Shown: positions 36,377 to 45,189, numbered from the stretch's first letter. The stretch is DNA of 64,000 nt from Arcicella rigui (GCF_034929435.1 NZ_JAYFUM010000010.1:163526-227525); one strand, 5' to 3'. The notes: generated by a model not told the origin, from the letters alone. Translations and numbers: made by a program.

Positions 36377-36642
36377 GCCTATATTCTCCGAGAAGGTGGT
36401 CATATTCTCCGAGAGGTTGCCTATATTCTCTGAGAAGGTGGTCATATTCTCCGAGAGGTTGCCTACATTCTCCGAGTAGGTAGTCATATTCTTCGAGTAG
36501 GTAGTCATATTCTTCGAGAGATTGCTTACATTCTCCGAGAGGGTGGTCATATTCTTCGAGAAGTTGCCTACATTCTCCGAGAAAGTGGTCATATTCTTCG
36601 AGTGGTTGCTTATATTCTCTGAGAAGGTGGTCATATTCTTCT
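36377..36642. repeat. 21-nt-phased repeat tract, 12.7 units, built from alternating pairs
   Basis: Twelve full 21-nt units (36377-36628) and a partial one follow each other without indels, alternating GCCTATATTCTCCGAGAAGG-type and GGTCATATTCTCCGAGAGGT-type units, hence a 42-nt higher order. The minus strand is open through the whole tract (frame 36227-36634) and reads MTTFSEN-VGNLSEN heptads, but its C-terminus is translated dispersed repeat and it has no recognisable domain, so I list it as a repeat rather than a gene. It lies about 190 nt 3' of the gene at 36833-37576, as the tract at 2643-2894 does for its paralogue. Confidence 0.85.
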
Positions 36643-36646
36643 TTAA

Positions 36647-36686
36647 AACCTTATCCCCCAGCCCCTTCTCCTGTTGAGAAGGAGAG
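36647..36686. repeat. Single copy of the CTTATCCCCCAGCCCC-type repeat
   Basis: AACCTTATCCCCCAGCCCCT followed by TCTCCTGTTGAGAAGGAGAG, one arm of the family described at 19693-19867. It abuts the end of the 21-nt tract. Confidence 0.75.
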
Positions 36687-36775
36687 CTGCTGGAGAAGTC
36701 TTCTTATTGATAATCAAATACTTAAAGTATATTCTATAAATAATTTGTCTTTTAAGATAAGAATTTTAAGCACAA

Positions 36776-36812
36776 AAAGCCTCATCTCAGAAGTAGATGA
36801 AGCTTTTTTGTA
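36776..36812 (-). terminator. Terminator of the 36833-37576 gene
   Basis: AAAAAGCCTCATC pairs with GATGAAGCTTTTTT across a short loop; T runs on either strand make it bidirectional. It is 21 nt past the stop. Confidence 0.8.
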
Positions 36813-36832
36813 ATTTACTTTGTATCTATCTT

Positions 36833-37576
36833 TTACTTTAAATTCTTAAAACTAAGTCCTTTCACCATTCCATACTCCATACTATTTGTCCCAAAAGCGG
36901 ATTTGATATAGTTTTTCACGTCTAAAGCTGTATCTACCAAGCCTGTCTTTTCGGCATACAAGCACTTATTTCTATTTGCTCTACTAATTGTCCAAGCGGT
37001 ATTGCTACTCATTACATTGATATTGGCAGTTCTTAAATTAGCAAGATAGCTTTTCAAAGAACTTACCTTCAAAGCTTCCTCATTAGGGTCATACACATCA
37101 TGCGAACTGATGAGTTCAATTAAAGCATTGAGATGTTCTACCATATAATCATAGCTTTGATGCGAAGACGAAATTGTTTTAGGTTGAGTCAAATCCGTTC
37201 CATCAGTAGCTACCTCTTTAGTAGTATTAGGCGTTGTAGCTTTTTTTCCTTGTACCTTTCGGTTTATCGCTTTTGCTCCTTCAATAATACTATCGGAGAC
37301 ACCCGAAACAGAAAGAGCATTGACAATTTTTGTCACTAAAGGTTTCAAAGGAACAAATAAATCACGACGAGCATCAACGGCGTTATCATAAGCCGTTTCC
37401 ATAGCGGTACATTCATTCAGTAAGGTTTTCGCCATACCAAGTTGGCTTTGCAAAGACGCTATTTTCAAGGCATCTTTAGTAGGGTTGTAGCCAGCACCAA
37501 AGCCAGTGCAAAATTGAATCAGGTTTTGGAAATTGACAATATTTGCATTATTGCCAGAGTCTTGTGAGGTGTTCAT
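36833..37576 (-). CDS. Uncharacterised conserved protein (paralogue of the one at 3077-3817)
   Basis: 247 aa from the ATG at 37574-37576 (MNTSQDSGNNANIVNFQNLI); the open frame reaches 37621, but the longer start does not match the paralogue. No signal, membrane segment or catalytic motif. It shares with 3077-3817 the blocks TKIVNALSVSGVSDSIIEGA, KAINRKVQGKK, KTISSSHQSYDYMVEHLNAL, YDPNEEALKVSSLKSYLANL and AEKTGLVDTALDVKNYIKSA. Function unknown. Both paralogues have a 21-nt-phased tract at nearly the same distance on their 3' side. Confidence 0.8.
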   Translation of the reverse strand: MNTSQDSGNNANIVNFQNLIQFCTGFGAGYNPTKDALKIASLQSQLGMAKTLLNECTAMETAYDNAVDARRDLFVPLKPLVTKIVNALSVSGVSDSIIEGAKAINRKVQGKKATTPNTTKEVATDGTDLTQPKTISSSHQSYDYMVEHLNALIELISSHDVYDPNEEALKVSSLKSYLANLRTANINVMSSNTAWTISRANRNKCLYAEKTGLVDTALDVKNYIKSAFGTNSMEYGMVKGLSFKNLK

Positions 37577-37879
37577 ATTATTGTTATTTAAGTTAAGAAA
37601 TACAATCCGATAAAATTGCATTTAATCGCCTCAAGGCAAAAGCGATTAATAAGTATTTGAACATATTTAGTGGTAGATTAAAGCCTTGTACAAGAGGTAT
37701 TTACAAACAGGCTTTACATTAAAATTAATCAAGAAATTTTAGAAAATGATGTAAGAAAGGGAAATTATTTTTGTAGAAATTAAAGCCAATTTGTAGCACA
37801 ATCACAAAGTGTTTTAAAATAGTAAAGCCATAGAGACGAAATTTATCGAAACTACGGCTTTGTTGATAACAAAATTATA

Positions 37880-38800
37880 TTAAGCCCATTCAATTACTAA
37901 TTGCTCAGGTTTTGTTTTTTCTTTTAAACCATGGTTATGCTGAATAAAATTCTCTGTTTCAAAATTGCATACCAAAGCTTCTACTATGGTTCTCCTATTT
38001 TCTAAATTCCCTCCATTATGATAAAAATGGTCTTTGGTCACAATATTAAATTTTTGCCAATACTTTTGTATCATTTCGTTTTCTCGCCAATCATTATGAT
38101 GCCAAGTAGAAAGTATAAACTTAGCTTTCGTTTCACTAAGTAGATGAAACAAAAGTTCCTCGTCTTTTTCTTTCCAACCATTATAATAATCTACGTGTCT
38201 GCCGTAATACGGAGGGTCACAATAGATAATATCATTTTCGGTCGCTAAAGGAATGATACTTTCGAAGGATTGGTTGTGAAAGCTCCAGTCAGGTTCTGGT
38301 TGAATGATTTGCGAAACCATTGAGAGTTGATTGGTAATCTTAGTAATATATGCCTGAGCAAACCTATCTGGTTTTTTACAGAAAGGGATGTTCCAATTGC
38401 CTTTACCTCCAAATCTCATCATTCCATTAAAACCAGCACGAGAGAGAAATATAAAATCATAAGGAGAAAACTCTCCACTATTAAATCTACTTCTAACCTT
38501 CAAATAATGTTCGTAGCCATTGTTGTCGGCTTTACTCAAAATTTCACCTTCATGTTCGAGATATTGTTTCATCAAAGGAGCTGTAATTGCCTTTTGCTGA
38601 ACACCTTTATAAAAATTGATAATATGAGGGTTAGTATCGTTAAGAATCGCCTTTTTGTAGCCTGCATTGAAGGCAACCACACCAGTGCCTAAGAAAGGCT
38701 CAATCCATCTGCCACTTACTTTTGGAGCAAGTTCCATAATCCAAGGCACTAACTTAGTTTTGATACCTTGACTTTTTATCGGTGGAATAAATACTTTCAT
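37880..38800 (-). CDS. M.EcoRV-like N6-adenine DNA methyltransferase
   Basis: 306 aa from the ATG at 38798-38800; an earlier in-frame ATG at 38830 overlaps the endonuclease gene. Dam-type (D12 class): MKVFIPPIKSQGIKTKLVPW, SAM motif EPFLGTGVVAFN (34-45), NDTNPHIINFY, RAGFNGMMRF, PFCKKPDRFAQAYITKITNQ, catalytic D195-P-P-Y198, GRHVDYYNGW and STWHHNDWREN. From memory these blocks match M.EcoRV closely and throughout, much better than Dam. It should therefore methylate an adenine in GATATC and protect the host; specificity is inferred from the partner and family. The endonuclease gene lies just upstream on the same strand. Confidence 0.93.
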   Translation of the reverse strand: MKVFIPPIKSQGIKTKLVPWIMELAPKVSGRWIEPFLGTGVVAFNAGYKKAILNDTNPHIINFYKGVQQKAITAPLMKQYLEHEGEILSKADNNGYEHYLKVRSRFNSGEFSPYDFIFLSRAGFNGMMRFGGKGNWNIPFCKKPDRFAQAYITKITNQLSMVSQIIQPEPDWSFHNQSFESIIPLATENDIIYCDPPYYGRHVDYYNGWKEKDEELLFHLLSETKAKFILSTWHHNDWRENEMIQKYWQKFNIVTKDHFYHNGGNLENRRTIVEALVCNFETENFIQHNHGLKEKTKPEQLVIEWA

Positions 38801-38811
38801 CTTATTTTTTA

Positions 38812-39713
38812 TTAGAGGTTTTTGAAACAATTTTTTTCAAGAAGGTCTGTACGTCCTTTAAATTCTAAGAAATCTTTCAGTGAAGTGATTTTATGAAGCT
38901 TTCCATCCTTTAGCATGGTAGCTGTACCATGATTAATCCAGTATTCATCAAACCAATTTTCCCCTAACTGACTAAAAACTCCATTCTCATTTTTCAGGTC
39001 TTCAATATCATATACAGAACCTATGTTAGCTGTGTTTCCTGAGCCTTGTTTATCACTGGCAATTTTCCATTTTTCAGCAGCAAAAAAATCAAAATTCTTG
39101 ATAACAGAAGTGATAGCACTAAGCTTGCTTACATTCGTTACTTCCCGATTTCCCACATTTTGATTTATGCCTTCAAGTTCATCTTTTAATTCTTCTACTT
39201 GAAAATTTCCGTATTTGATAACTCATCAGTAATATCAGTTCTGGTGTAAATAACGCCTAAACAATAATGTCCTAAGTATTGATTGTAAGGGAATTGTATG
39301 TTTTTATTCTTGTCTCTTTCTTTAAAATATCCACCATGACTTCCCAATGTAAATCCAGTAGTTTTACCATTACGTCTAAAAGTAGTTTTGAGGTCAACAG
39401 CAAATTTAACTTCGTCGTTTTCTTGATGCACAAAAGTTAAATCAGGATACCAATTTTGTTTTTCAGCAAGAATAATTTTGTAATTGATACTTTCTGCAAA
39501 AGCTAATATTTGAGGAAAAATATGTATTTCAAGAATTTTAGAAATAATCTTTGTATCTGATGAAATAGTGTAAATGTTTTTGTAAACATCAATAAATCCC
39601 TTTATTGTCCAATCACCATTATTTGTAGAAACATATTTTTCAAGCTTGGTAGCAAAATGGTCAAGCTCTGTTTTAAAGTCTGCTTTGTATTTATTTTTAT
39701 CCTTCAAATCCAT
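38812..39713 (-). pseudogene. EcoRV-like type II restriction endonuclease, interrupted by a one-base frameshift
   Basis: The N-terminal part (39713 down to a TAG at 39195) has ISSDTKIISKILEIHIFPQI, WYPDLTF and FAVDLKTTFRRN. Catalytic residues E62, D91, D107 and K109 keep exactly the spacing of EcoRV E45, D74, D90 and K92. The C-terminal part continues in another frame as FQVEELKDELEGIN, then AEKWKIASDKQGSGNTANIG; GSGNT-NIGS matches the DNA-recognition loop of EcoRV. The shift maps to the AAAATTT tract at 39202-39208: one more base would restore a single protein of about 300 aa. Real inactivation, phase variation or a sequencing error are all possible. The methylase follows directly. Confidence 0.88.
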
Positions 39714-39901
39714 ACTTCAAAGGTACGTAAAAATGTTGTTTTCGAGGTTATTTTAGGGGACTAATGATAGGTTCAAGGTTCTGTATGATTGCTAAAAACA
39801 ATCATAATCAAAAGTAAAAAAGGAAGTGATATGTTATGATTCGTTCTGATTTTTGACTTAGACAAATCCCAAAAAATCCCTCTAAGCCAAAAAAACCTAA
39901 A

Positions 39902-41146
39902 TTATTTACGATTCATTTTTCTGATTTCCCAAAAAATCCCAGCCGCAATATAACTGTATGGCTGTGATAATTCTTTTATAGGAATACTTGGCATCATATA
40001 CATTGCTTTTAATCGAATCCCTATATTTGAACGAGATACATTGATGTAATTAGGATTGTATGGATTGGGGGCTTCTTTGGGCTTGCCAATGCTAAACTTA
40101 TAATCAAAGATAGCTCCAGCCCCAACAGCAATACCGTCTCCTCTGAACATACTCAAGTCTCGCTCTTGCTGTTTCATCGGAACAATGGCATTATAGGCTA
40201 AAGTAGCATAAGGATAGAGTTGAAATCTCTTTGAAGAAAGTACATTATACCCTGCTCCCAACTCAATATCAACAATACTTCCTTTAACATCTTTTTCCCA
40301 ATAATAGCCTTTCACCGTTAATGGCATATCGGTTCTTGTAAAATTCTGTATAAAGTTGGCACTCAAGGTAAAAAGCATTTTTTTGTAAGGAACACTAAAG
40401 CCTAAAGCGAAACCAGTATCTTTTTTATCAAAATACTGGTAAAATTTAGAAGACAAATTGAAGCGACCTACGCCAAAATCCATTATCAAACCTGCATCAG
40501 CATCTTGGTACTCTTCCTTGATAAATTGCTGAACAAAAGGCAGATAGACAGATGTTGGGTACAGTTCTATAAAAACATCTGCATCATTATTCAGCTTACT
40601 TTGGGCATTGGCTTTATTTTTTGCAGTCTCTGCTTCTACATCAAAAGACTTGTACATTAGTTCCAACAAATCTTTATCTTCTTGTTGCAATCTTTCGGCA
40701 GCAGGAATATTATTTCGCAAAGCGGTTTTGTTCTTTTCTAAATAGGTGGAAGCAATTAGAAAAAGTCCATCGTTTTTGTAGGCAATTATTTTATCTCCTT
40801 TGTTGATAGAAAGATTACTTACTCCTCGTGAAATATCCGTTAAAATTGTTCCGTATTCTTCTAAAGCCAAACTCAAAACTATTCGTTCTGTTGGAGCAAA
40901 AGGAGTGTAATTTGATAAATCGTACTTATCAACGATAAACTTAAACGTAGTTTTTGCTTTCTTCAAATCATCGGCTTTGATGGCTTCGGCAATCATCAAC
41001 CTTGCGTTAGCAATAAAAACAAGGTCTTTACTTTCGTAGGTATTTATCTCTTTTTCAAGTGATTGCTGCGTTGAATCAGTCGTTTGAGCTTTTAATTGCA
41101 TTGTACTAATAAGGGCAAAAATAGAGAGCAGTAATAGTTTTTTCAT
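39902..41146 (-). CDS. Exported protein with helical N-terminal half and probable outer-membrane beta-barrel half
   Basis: 414 aa. A signal peptide (MKKLLLLSIFALISTMQLKAQ) is followed by a helical region of about 190 residues resembling TPR-like packing (LVFIANARLMIAEAIKADDL, SLALEEYGTILTDISRG) and then alternating hydrophobic strands (LIMDFGVGRFNLSSKFYQYF, FALGFSVPYKKMLFTLSANF, VDIELGAGYNVLSSKRFQLY, IGIRLKAMYMM, YIAAGIFWEI). Family not recognised. It lies 188 bp downstream of the restriction gene start and diverges from the GH28 gene. The 314-bp gap 41147-41460 should hold two divergent promoters; I found no clear motif in it. Confidence 0.75.
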   Translation of the reverse strand: MKKLLLLSIFALISTMQLKAQTTDSTQQSLEKEINTYESKDLVFIANARLMIAEAIKADDLKKAKTTFKFIVDKYDLSNYTPFAPTERIVLSLALEEYGTILTDISRGVSNLSINKGDKIIAYKNDGLFLIASTYLEKNKTALRNNIPAAERLQQEDKDLLELMYKSFDVEAETAKNKANAQSKLNNDADVFIELYPTSVYLPFVQQFIKEEYQDADAGLIMDFGVGRFNLSSKFYQYFDKKDTGFALGFSVPYKKMLFTLSANFIQNFTRTDMPLTVKGYYWEKDVKGSIVDIELGAGYNVLSSKRFQLYPYATLAYNAIVPMKQQERDLSMFRGDGIAVGAGAIFDYKFSIGKPKEAPNPYNPNYINVSRSNIGIRLKAMYMMPSIPIKELSQPYSYIAAGIFWEIRKMNRK

Positions 41147-41460
41147 GTCTGGTAAAAGTGTTTATATAGCGTTTATTGCGTACAAAATTCGGCTCGGTTT
41201 TAGGCTTTCTGTCGTGAAATTAGTATTTTATACTTATAAAATAATCATTGCATACAATTTAATCCATTCATACGCAAAATTGTTAATTACAACGAGAATC
41301 TTAACATTCGATAATCTTTGAATGATATTTAATGTTACATTTTACAGACGATCCTCCTCCTTTGAATTTTAACATAAATACTCATTAGATTCATCACCTT
41401 TGATACTTATAAGTACAAGATGATTCGCTACGAGTCTGAATGAATTTATAATAATCAAGC

Positions 41461-42789
41461 ATGAAAAAAAATCTTATCATTTTGGCGTTTTTCCTAATGG
41501 GTTTCTCGCCAATTTTTGCTCAAAAGAACCCTAAAAGTACTTTCCCTGATGGCTCTCCTATTGGCACTTGGTTTACTACTTATCAAAAAATCAGTTTATC
41601 GCAACTGGGCAAGGCTTATCCGATTACCAATTTTGGTGTAAAACAAGATAGCACACTGGTACAAACAGAGGCAATCCAAAAAGTAATTGATTTGGCGGCG
41701 GCAAAAGGTGGCGGTGTAATTATCATTCCGAAAGGTACTTTCTTGAGTGGAGCTTTGTTTTTTAAACCCAAAACGCATTTGCACATAGCCGAAGGAGCAA
41801 AACTCAAAGGCTCGGATAACATTGCGGATTATCCAAAATTACCTTCACGCATGGAAGGGCAAAGCTTAGATTATTTCACGGCTTTGGTAAATGCTTATGG
41901 AGTAAATGGCTTTACGATTTCTGGAAAAGGAACTATTGATGGCAATGGTTTACATTATTGGGAGGCTTTTTGGCAAAGACGCAAAGAGAATCCGAATTGT
42001 ACCAATTTGGAGGTTTCTCGTCCACGTTTGGTATTTATTTGGCAATCGAATAACGTACAAGTACAAGATGTAAAACTGCATAATGCTGGTTTTTGGACGA
42101 GCCATTATTATCAATGCAATAATATAAAAATATTGGATGCTCACATCTATTCGCCTTACCAACCCGTAAAAGCCCCAAGTACCGACGCCATTGATATTGA
42201 TGCTTGTAATAATGTGTTGATAAAAGGTTGTTACCTATCGGTAAATGATGATGCCATTGCCCTAAAAGGTGGCAAAGGCCCGTGGGCAGACCGTGTGCCG
42301 AACAATGGAGCAAATACCAATATCATTATTGAAGACTGTGAATTTGGTTTTTGTCATTCAGCACTTACTTGTGGAAGCGAGGCAATTCATAACCGTAATG
42401 TCATTATGCGGAATTGTCACGTTAGCGAAGCTGACAGAGTTTTGTGGCTAAAAATGCGACCAGATACGCCACAGTTGTATGAGTATATTCGAGTGGAAAA
42501 TATTACAGGACAAGCTCATAGTCTTTTGTATGTAAAGCAATGGAAACAATTTTTTGATTTACAAGGAAGAAAAGACGTGCCACTCTCCTACTGCGACCAC
42601 GTTAGTCTAAAAAACATCACCCTTACTTGTGATACTTTTTATGATGTAGTGATTTCGGAATATGATAAACTATCCAATTTTACTTTTGAAAACTTCAAAG
42701 TAAACAGTAAAAACACCGCCATCGACAAAAGTATCATCAATGGATTTATCTTGAAAAATGTGCAAATAAATAATAAAATGGTGGATTGA
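41461..42789 (+). CDS. Glycoside hydrolase family 28 protein (polygalacturonase-like)
   Basis: 442 aa with a signal peptide (MKKNLIILAFFLMGFSPIFA). A parallel beta-helix (pectate-lyase superfamily opening KAYPITNFGVKQDSTLVQTE, GGGVIIIPKGTFLSGALF) carrying the GH28 acids D242 in STDAIDID and D263-D264 in VNDDAIALKGG. The usual G-H-G is replaced by CHSALTCGSE, as in the exo-acting or rhamnogalacturonan subgroup, and the R-I-K motif by WLKMRPDT. Hydrolyses a galacturonan-like polymer; exact substrate unknown. It stands apart from the other sugar genes at 43.7-47.7 kb. Confidence 0.93.
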   Translation: MKKNLIILAFFLMGFSPIFAQKNPKSTFPDGSPIGTWFTTYQKISLSQLGKAYPITNFGVKQDSTLVQTEAIQKVIDLAAAKGGGVIIIPKGTFLSGALFFKPKTHLHIAEGAKLKGSDNIADYPKLPSRMEGQSLDYFTALVNAYGVNGFTISGKGTIDGNGLHYWEAFWQRRKENPNCTNLEVSRPRLVFIWQSNNVQVQDVKLHNAGFWTSHYYQCNNIKILDAHIYSPYQPVKAPSTDAIDIDACNNVLIKGCYLSVNDDAIALKGGKGPWADRVPNNGANTNIIIEDCEFGFCHSALTCGSEAIHNRNVIMRNCHVSEADRVLWLKMRPDTPQLYEYIRVENITGQAHSLLYVKQWKQFFDLQGRKDVPLSYCDHVSLKNITLTCDTFYDVVISEYDKLSNFTFENFKVNSKNTAIDKSIINGFILKNVQINNKMVD

Positions 42790-42803
42790 TTATTTGGGTG
42801 ATT

Positions 42804-43109
42804 TTAAAGCTCTAAAAAAACTGATTCAATTTTTTTTAGAGCTTCTTCTCTCTCTATGGAGTGATGATGAGTCATTTCATTTTTATAGAATTTTTCAATA
42901 AACAGTTTGAATAAATACATTACTTCTGTGTTATTTCCGCTATTCTTCAATAAATCTTTGAATAACATATCAGTTAATTTAAGTTTCTGACTAATATATT
43001 GACTACTCATCAAATCAGAATCTGATTCAGAATGGATTTCTATCATTTGATTAACCTTTTGAATTTCTTCGATTAAATCAAGAATATTATACAATTTAGC
43101 ATTTTTCAT
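42804..43109 (-). CDS. Small helical partner protein of the DUF6932-like gene
   Basis: 101 aa, predicted almost entirely helical (LYNILDLIEEIQKVNQMIEI, LKLTDMLFKDLLKN, LFKLFIEKFYKNEMTHHHSI), without a recognised domain. Its start is 11 nt past the stop of the nucleotidyltransferase-like gene, so the two are co-transcribed. Size and position fit an antitoxin or regulatory partner, but no DNA-binding motif is visible, so the role is inference. Confidence 0.65.
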   Translation of the reverse strand: MKNAKLYNILDLIEEIQKVNQMIEIHSESDSDLMSSQYISQKLKLTDMLFKDLLKNSGNNTEVMYLFKLFIEKFYKNEMTHHHSIEREEALKKIESVFLEL

Positions 43110-43120
43110 ATTTCATTCGA

Positions 43121-43609
43121 TTAGTAGTAGATTTCCAAAAAGCCTTTTGATAGTTTATTGCCAGCTTTATTTCTCCTTGTTTTTGTAAATTTATCCATCC
43201 AATAAGCTTTGTCAAGTATTGTTTTGAAATTTTCCTTGTGATTATCAGGAAAAACTTCAATGATATAAGCATCAACTCCATAAATAATTTCAGAATTGGG
43301 ATATTTGAAATTATGGATTGAGTCTCCTATCTCCTTTATAGTATCATGGCTTATAAAAGTAACTAAATCTATATCTCGTGGATTAGGTTTCTTTGTAACA
43401 AATGAGCCATCAATCCATTGACATATCAATTCATTACTACATTTATTTTTAAGATTTTCATTGTAAATTATAAGCTTTTCAAAAATGTATTTACGTTCAT
43501 TCGTAGGAATTTTATCCACAAACTCTAATTTCAACTCTTCAATATTAGAAACAATTTTATTATCAGGGATTAACAACCCTGATCTATTAAATATCAACAT
43601 ATCAAACAA
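43121..43609 (-). CDS. DUF6932-like nucleotidyltransferase-fold protein
   Basis: 162 aa. The core WIDGSFVTKKPNPRDIDLV has the G-S and D-x-D pattern of minimal nucleotidyltransferases, as in the DUF6932 family. Upstream are IPDNKIVSNIEELKLEFVDK and an NERKYIFEKLIIYNENL helix; downstream is a variable C-terminus. Such enzymes are often found in toxin-antitoxin or phage-defence settings, but no activity is assigned to this family to my knowledge. First gene of a two-gene unit wedged between GH28 and the Gfo/Idh/MocA gene. Confidence 0.75.
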   Translation of the reverse strand: MFDMLIFNRSGLLIPDNKIVSNIEELKLEFVDKIPTNERKYIFEKLIIYNENLKNKCSNELICQWIDGSFVTKKPNPRDIDLVTFISHDTIKEIGDSIHNFKYPNSEIIYGVDAYIIEVFPDNHKENFKTILDKAYWMDKFTKTRRNKAGNKLSKGFLEIYY

Positions 43610-43669
43610 ATAGGGGTTTTATATGTAAATATATGCAATACAATTGATAGCTCGTCATATTCCTAAAAC

Positions 43670-43710
43670 AAAATTGCCTACCAAAGATTTACTCCTTGAT
43701 AGGCAATTTT
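43670..43710 (-). terminator. Terminator of the Gfo/Idh/MocA gene
   Basis: AAAATTGCCTA at 43670-43680 pairs with TAGGCAATTTT at 43700-43710. It is 26 nt past the stop at 43736; A/T ends allow use in both directions. Confidence 0.8.
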
Positions 43711-43735
43711 ATGTATAAAATACAAAAACGAAAAA

Positions 43736-45070
43736 TTAGTATTTGAATACTTTTCCGCCTGCTAATACTTCTTGTTTTTTATCATCGAAAGTTACTTTCA
43801 AACCAGTTCTGTAAGCTGCATTCGACATGATGGTTGCAATCGAGTGCTGATAACCTGCTTCGATTGGTGCATTAGGCTGTTTACGAGAACGCACACATTC
43901 CATCCAGTTTTTCACGTGATTGAACGTTAGTGGGTCACCACCAGTGTTTGCCTCTGAAGCTACTTTTATACCTTGTAATTTCTGAGGTGTTAATAAGTTG
44001 GCTTTCATACCCATTGTTTTAGCATGACTTTCTGTTAAACCTCCTGTCGGTGTGATTTCGTTAGTATCTAAGTTAATCATACCACCGTTAGAGTAATACA
44101 ATTCTTTAGTTTCGCCCGCTGAGTTCGAGAAACGTGAAGTAAATTGTACTTGGAAACCAGATTTAGGGTCATCTAATGGGCCGTAATCAAACACTACTGT
44201 TAAAGTATCGGCATTCGAGCGACCATCTTTCCACTGATAAATTCCACCGTTGGCTACTACGCTTCTTGGGTGTGGCAAACCTGTAAACCAGTGAACAGTA
44301 TCAATTTGGTGAGACATCCACTGACCCGGAATTCCTGAAGAATATGGCCAGAACAAACGATATTCTAAGTATTTACGTGGGTCGAAAGCTTCAAAAGGAC
44401 GGTTCATTAAATAACGTTTCCAGTCAACATCGCTTTCTTTTAGATTTTTCACCAAATCTGGTCTTCTCCAACGTTCTGGCTGGTTTACGTTCCACATCAA
44501 TTCCACCATTACGATTGGTCCAAATTTTCCAGATTTGATATAATCTTCTGCGGCAAAGTAGTTTTCACCACTTCTACGCTGAGAACCAATCTGTACAATT
44601 TGTTTTGAAGATTTCACTGCATTCAATACTGCACGAGCATCCTCCATTGTTTCAGCCAATGGTTTTTCGGTATAAGTATCACAGCCTGCTTTTACCGCTT
44701 CTACTGTATGTAAAGCGTGTTGGAAGTCGGCAGTTGAAATAAATACAGCATCAACAGTTTTAGAATCGTAAAGCTCTTCGTTGTTTCTGAAAACCTTTAC
44801 ATCACTTCCTAATTCTTTGTCTAAAAATGCCTTTCCTTCATCTCTACGGCGATTCCACAAATCAGAAAGAGCTGTCATTTCAAAATTCATTTCTTTTTGC
44901 AATGCCTTAAACGGAGGCACGTGCGACGCTCTGTGGCGGTCTGAAAAACCTACACAACCTACTCTTACACGGTCGTTTGCTCCAATGATTTTTGCGTAAG
45001 ATTTAGCACTAAATGTTAATGCTCCCAAAGAAGCAAAAGTCGTTTTTTGAATAAATTCTCTTCTTTCCAT
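43736..45070 (-). CDS. Gfo/Idh/MocA family oxidoreductase, Tat-exported
   Basis: 444 aa. The N-terminus MERREFIQKTTFASLGALTF is a twin-arginine signal (RREFI). Then an NAD(P)-binding Rossmann domain (VRVGCVGFSDRHR; DAVFISTADFQHALHTVEAV; DTYTEKPLAETMEDARAVL with the conserved EKP) and the C-terminal alpha/beta domain (GQWMSHQIDTVHWFTGLPHP). Members exported this way oxidise or isomerise sugars, including 3-keto intermediates, in Bacteroidota. It lies 163 nt downstream of the DUF1080 gene on the same strand, so the pair likely works together. Confidence 0.93.
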   Translation of the reverse strand: MERREFIQKTTFASLGALTFSAKSYAKIIGANDRVRVGCVGFSDRHRASHVPPFKALQKEMNFEMTALSDLWNRRRDEGKAFLDKELGSDVKVFRNNEELYDSKTVDAVFISTADFQHALHTVEAVKAGCDTYTEKPLAETMEDARAVLNAVKSSKQIVQIGSQRRSGENYFAAEDYIKSGKFGPIVMVELMWNVNQPERWRRPDLVKNLKESDVDWKRYLMNRPFEAFDPRKYLEYRLFWPYSSGIPGQWMSHQIDTVHWFTGLPHPRSVVANGGIYQWKDGRSNADTLTVVFDYGPLDDPKSGFQVQFTSRFSNSAGETKELYYSNGGMINLDTNEITPTGGLTESHAKTMGMKANLLTPQKLQGIKVASEANTGGDPLTFNHVKNWMECVRSRKQPNAPIEAGYQHSIATIMSNAAYRTGLKVTFDDKKQEVLAGGKVFKY

Positions 45071-45189
45071 AGTTATTGTAAATGAATTTAATTTTTGAGT
45101 GCTTGTAATTAGAATTTTCTCAATTTAAACAGTTAATAAATCAAACTTAAACGACCTAATGAATCTTGATAATTTACTGATTTCAAAAA

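Noticed and set aside
36227..36634. A 135-aa minus-strand protein of MTTFSEN heptads
   Set aside because: Its C-terminus (TPDPSPAERG...) is translated dispersed repeat and the body is a pure 21-nt array; listed as a repeat, with expression left open in the findings.
38812..39156. A separate 114-aa protein starting at GTG
   Set aside because: Its sequence is the C-terminal third of an EcoRV-like endonuclease, so it is the downstream half of a frameshifted gene, not an independent one.
41950..42451. Several antisense or alternative frames inside the GH28 gene
   Set aside because: The GH28 frame explains the region with all catalytic motifs; the others are shadows.
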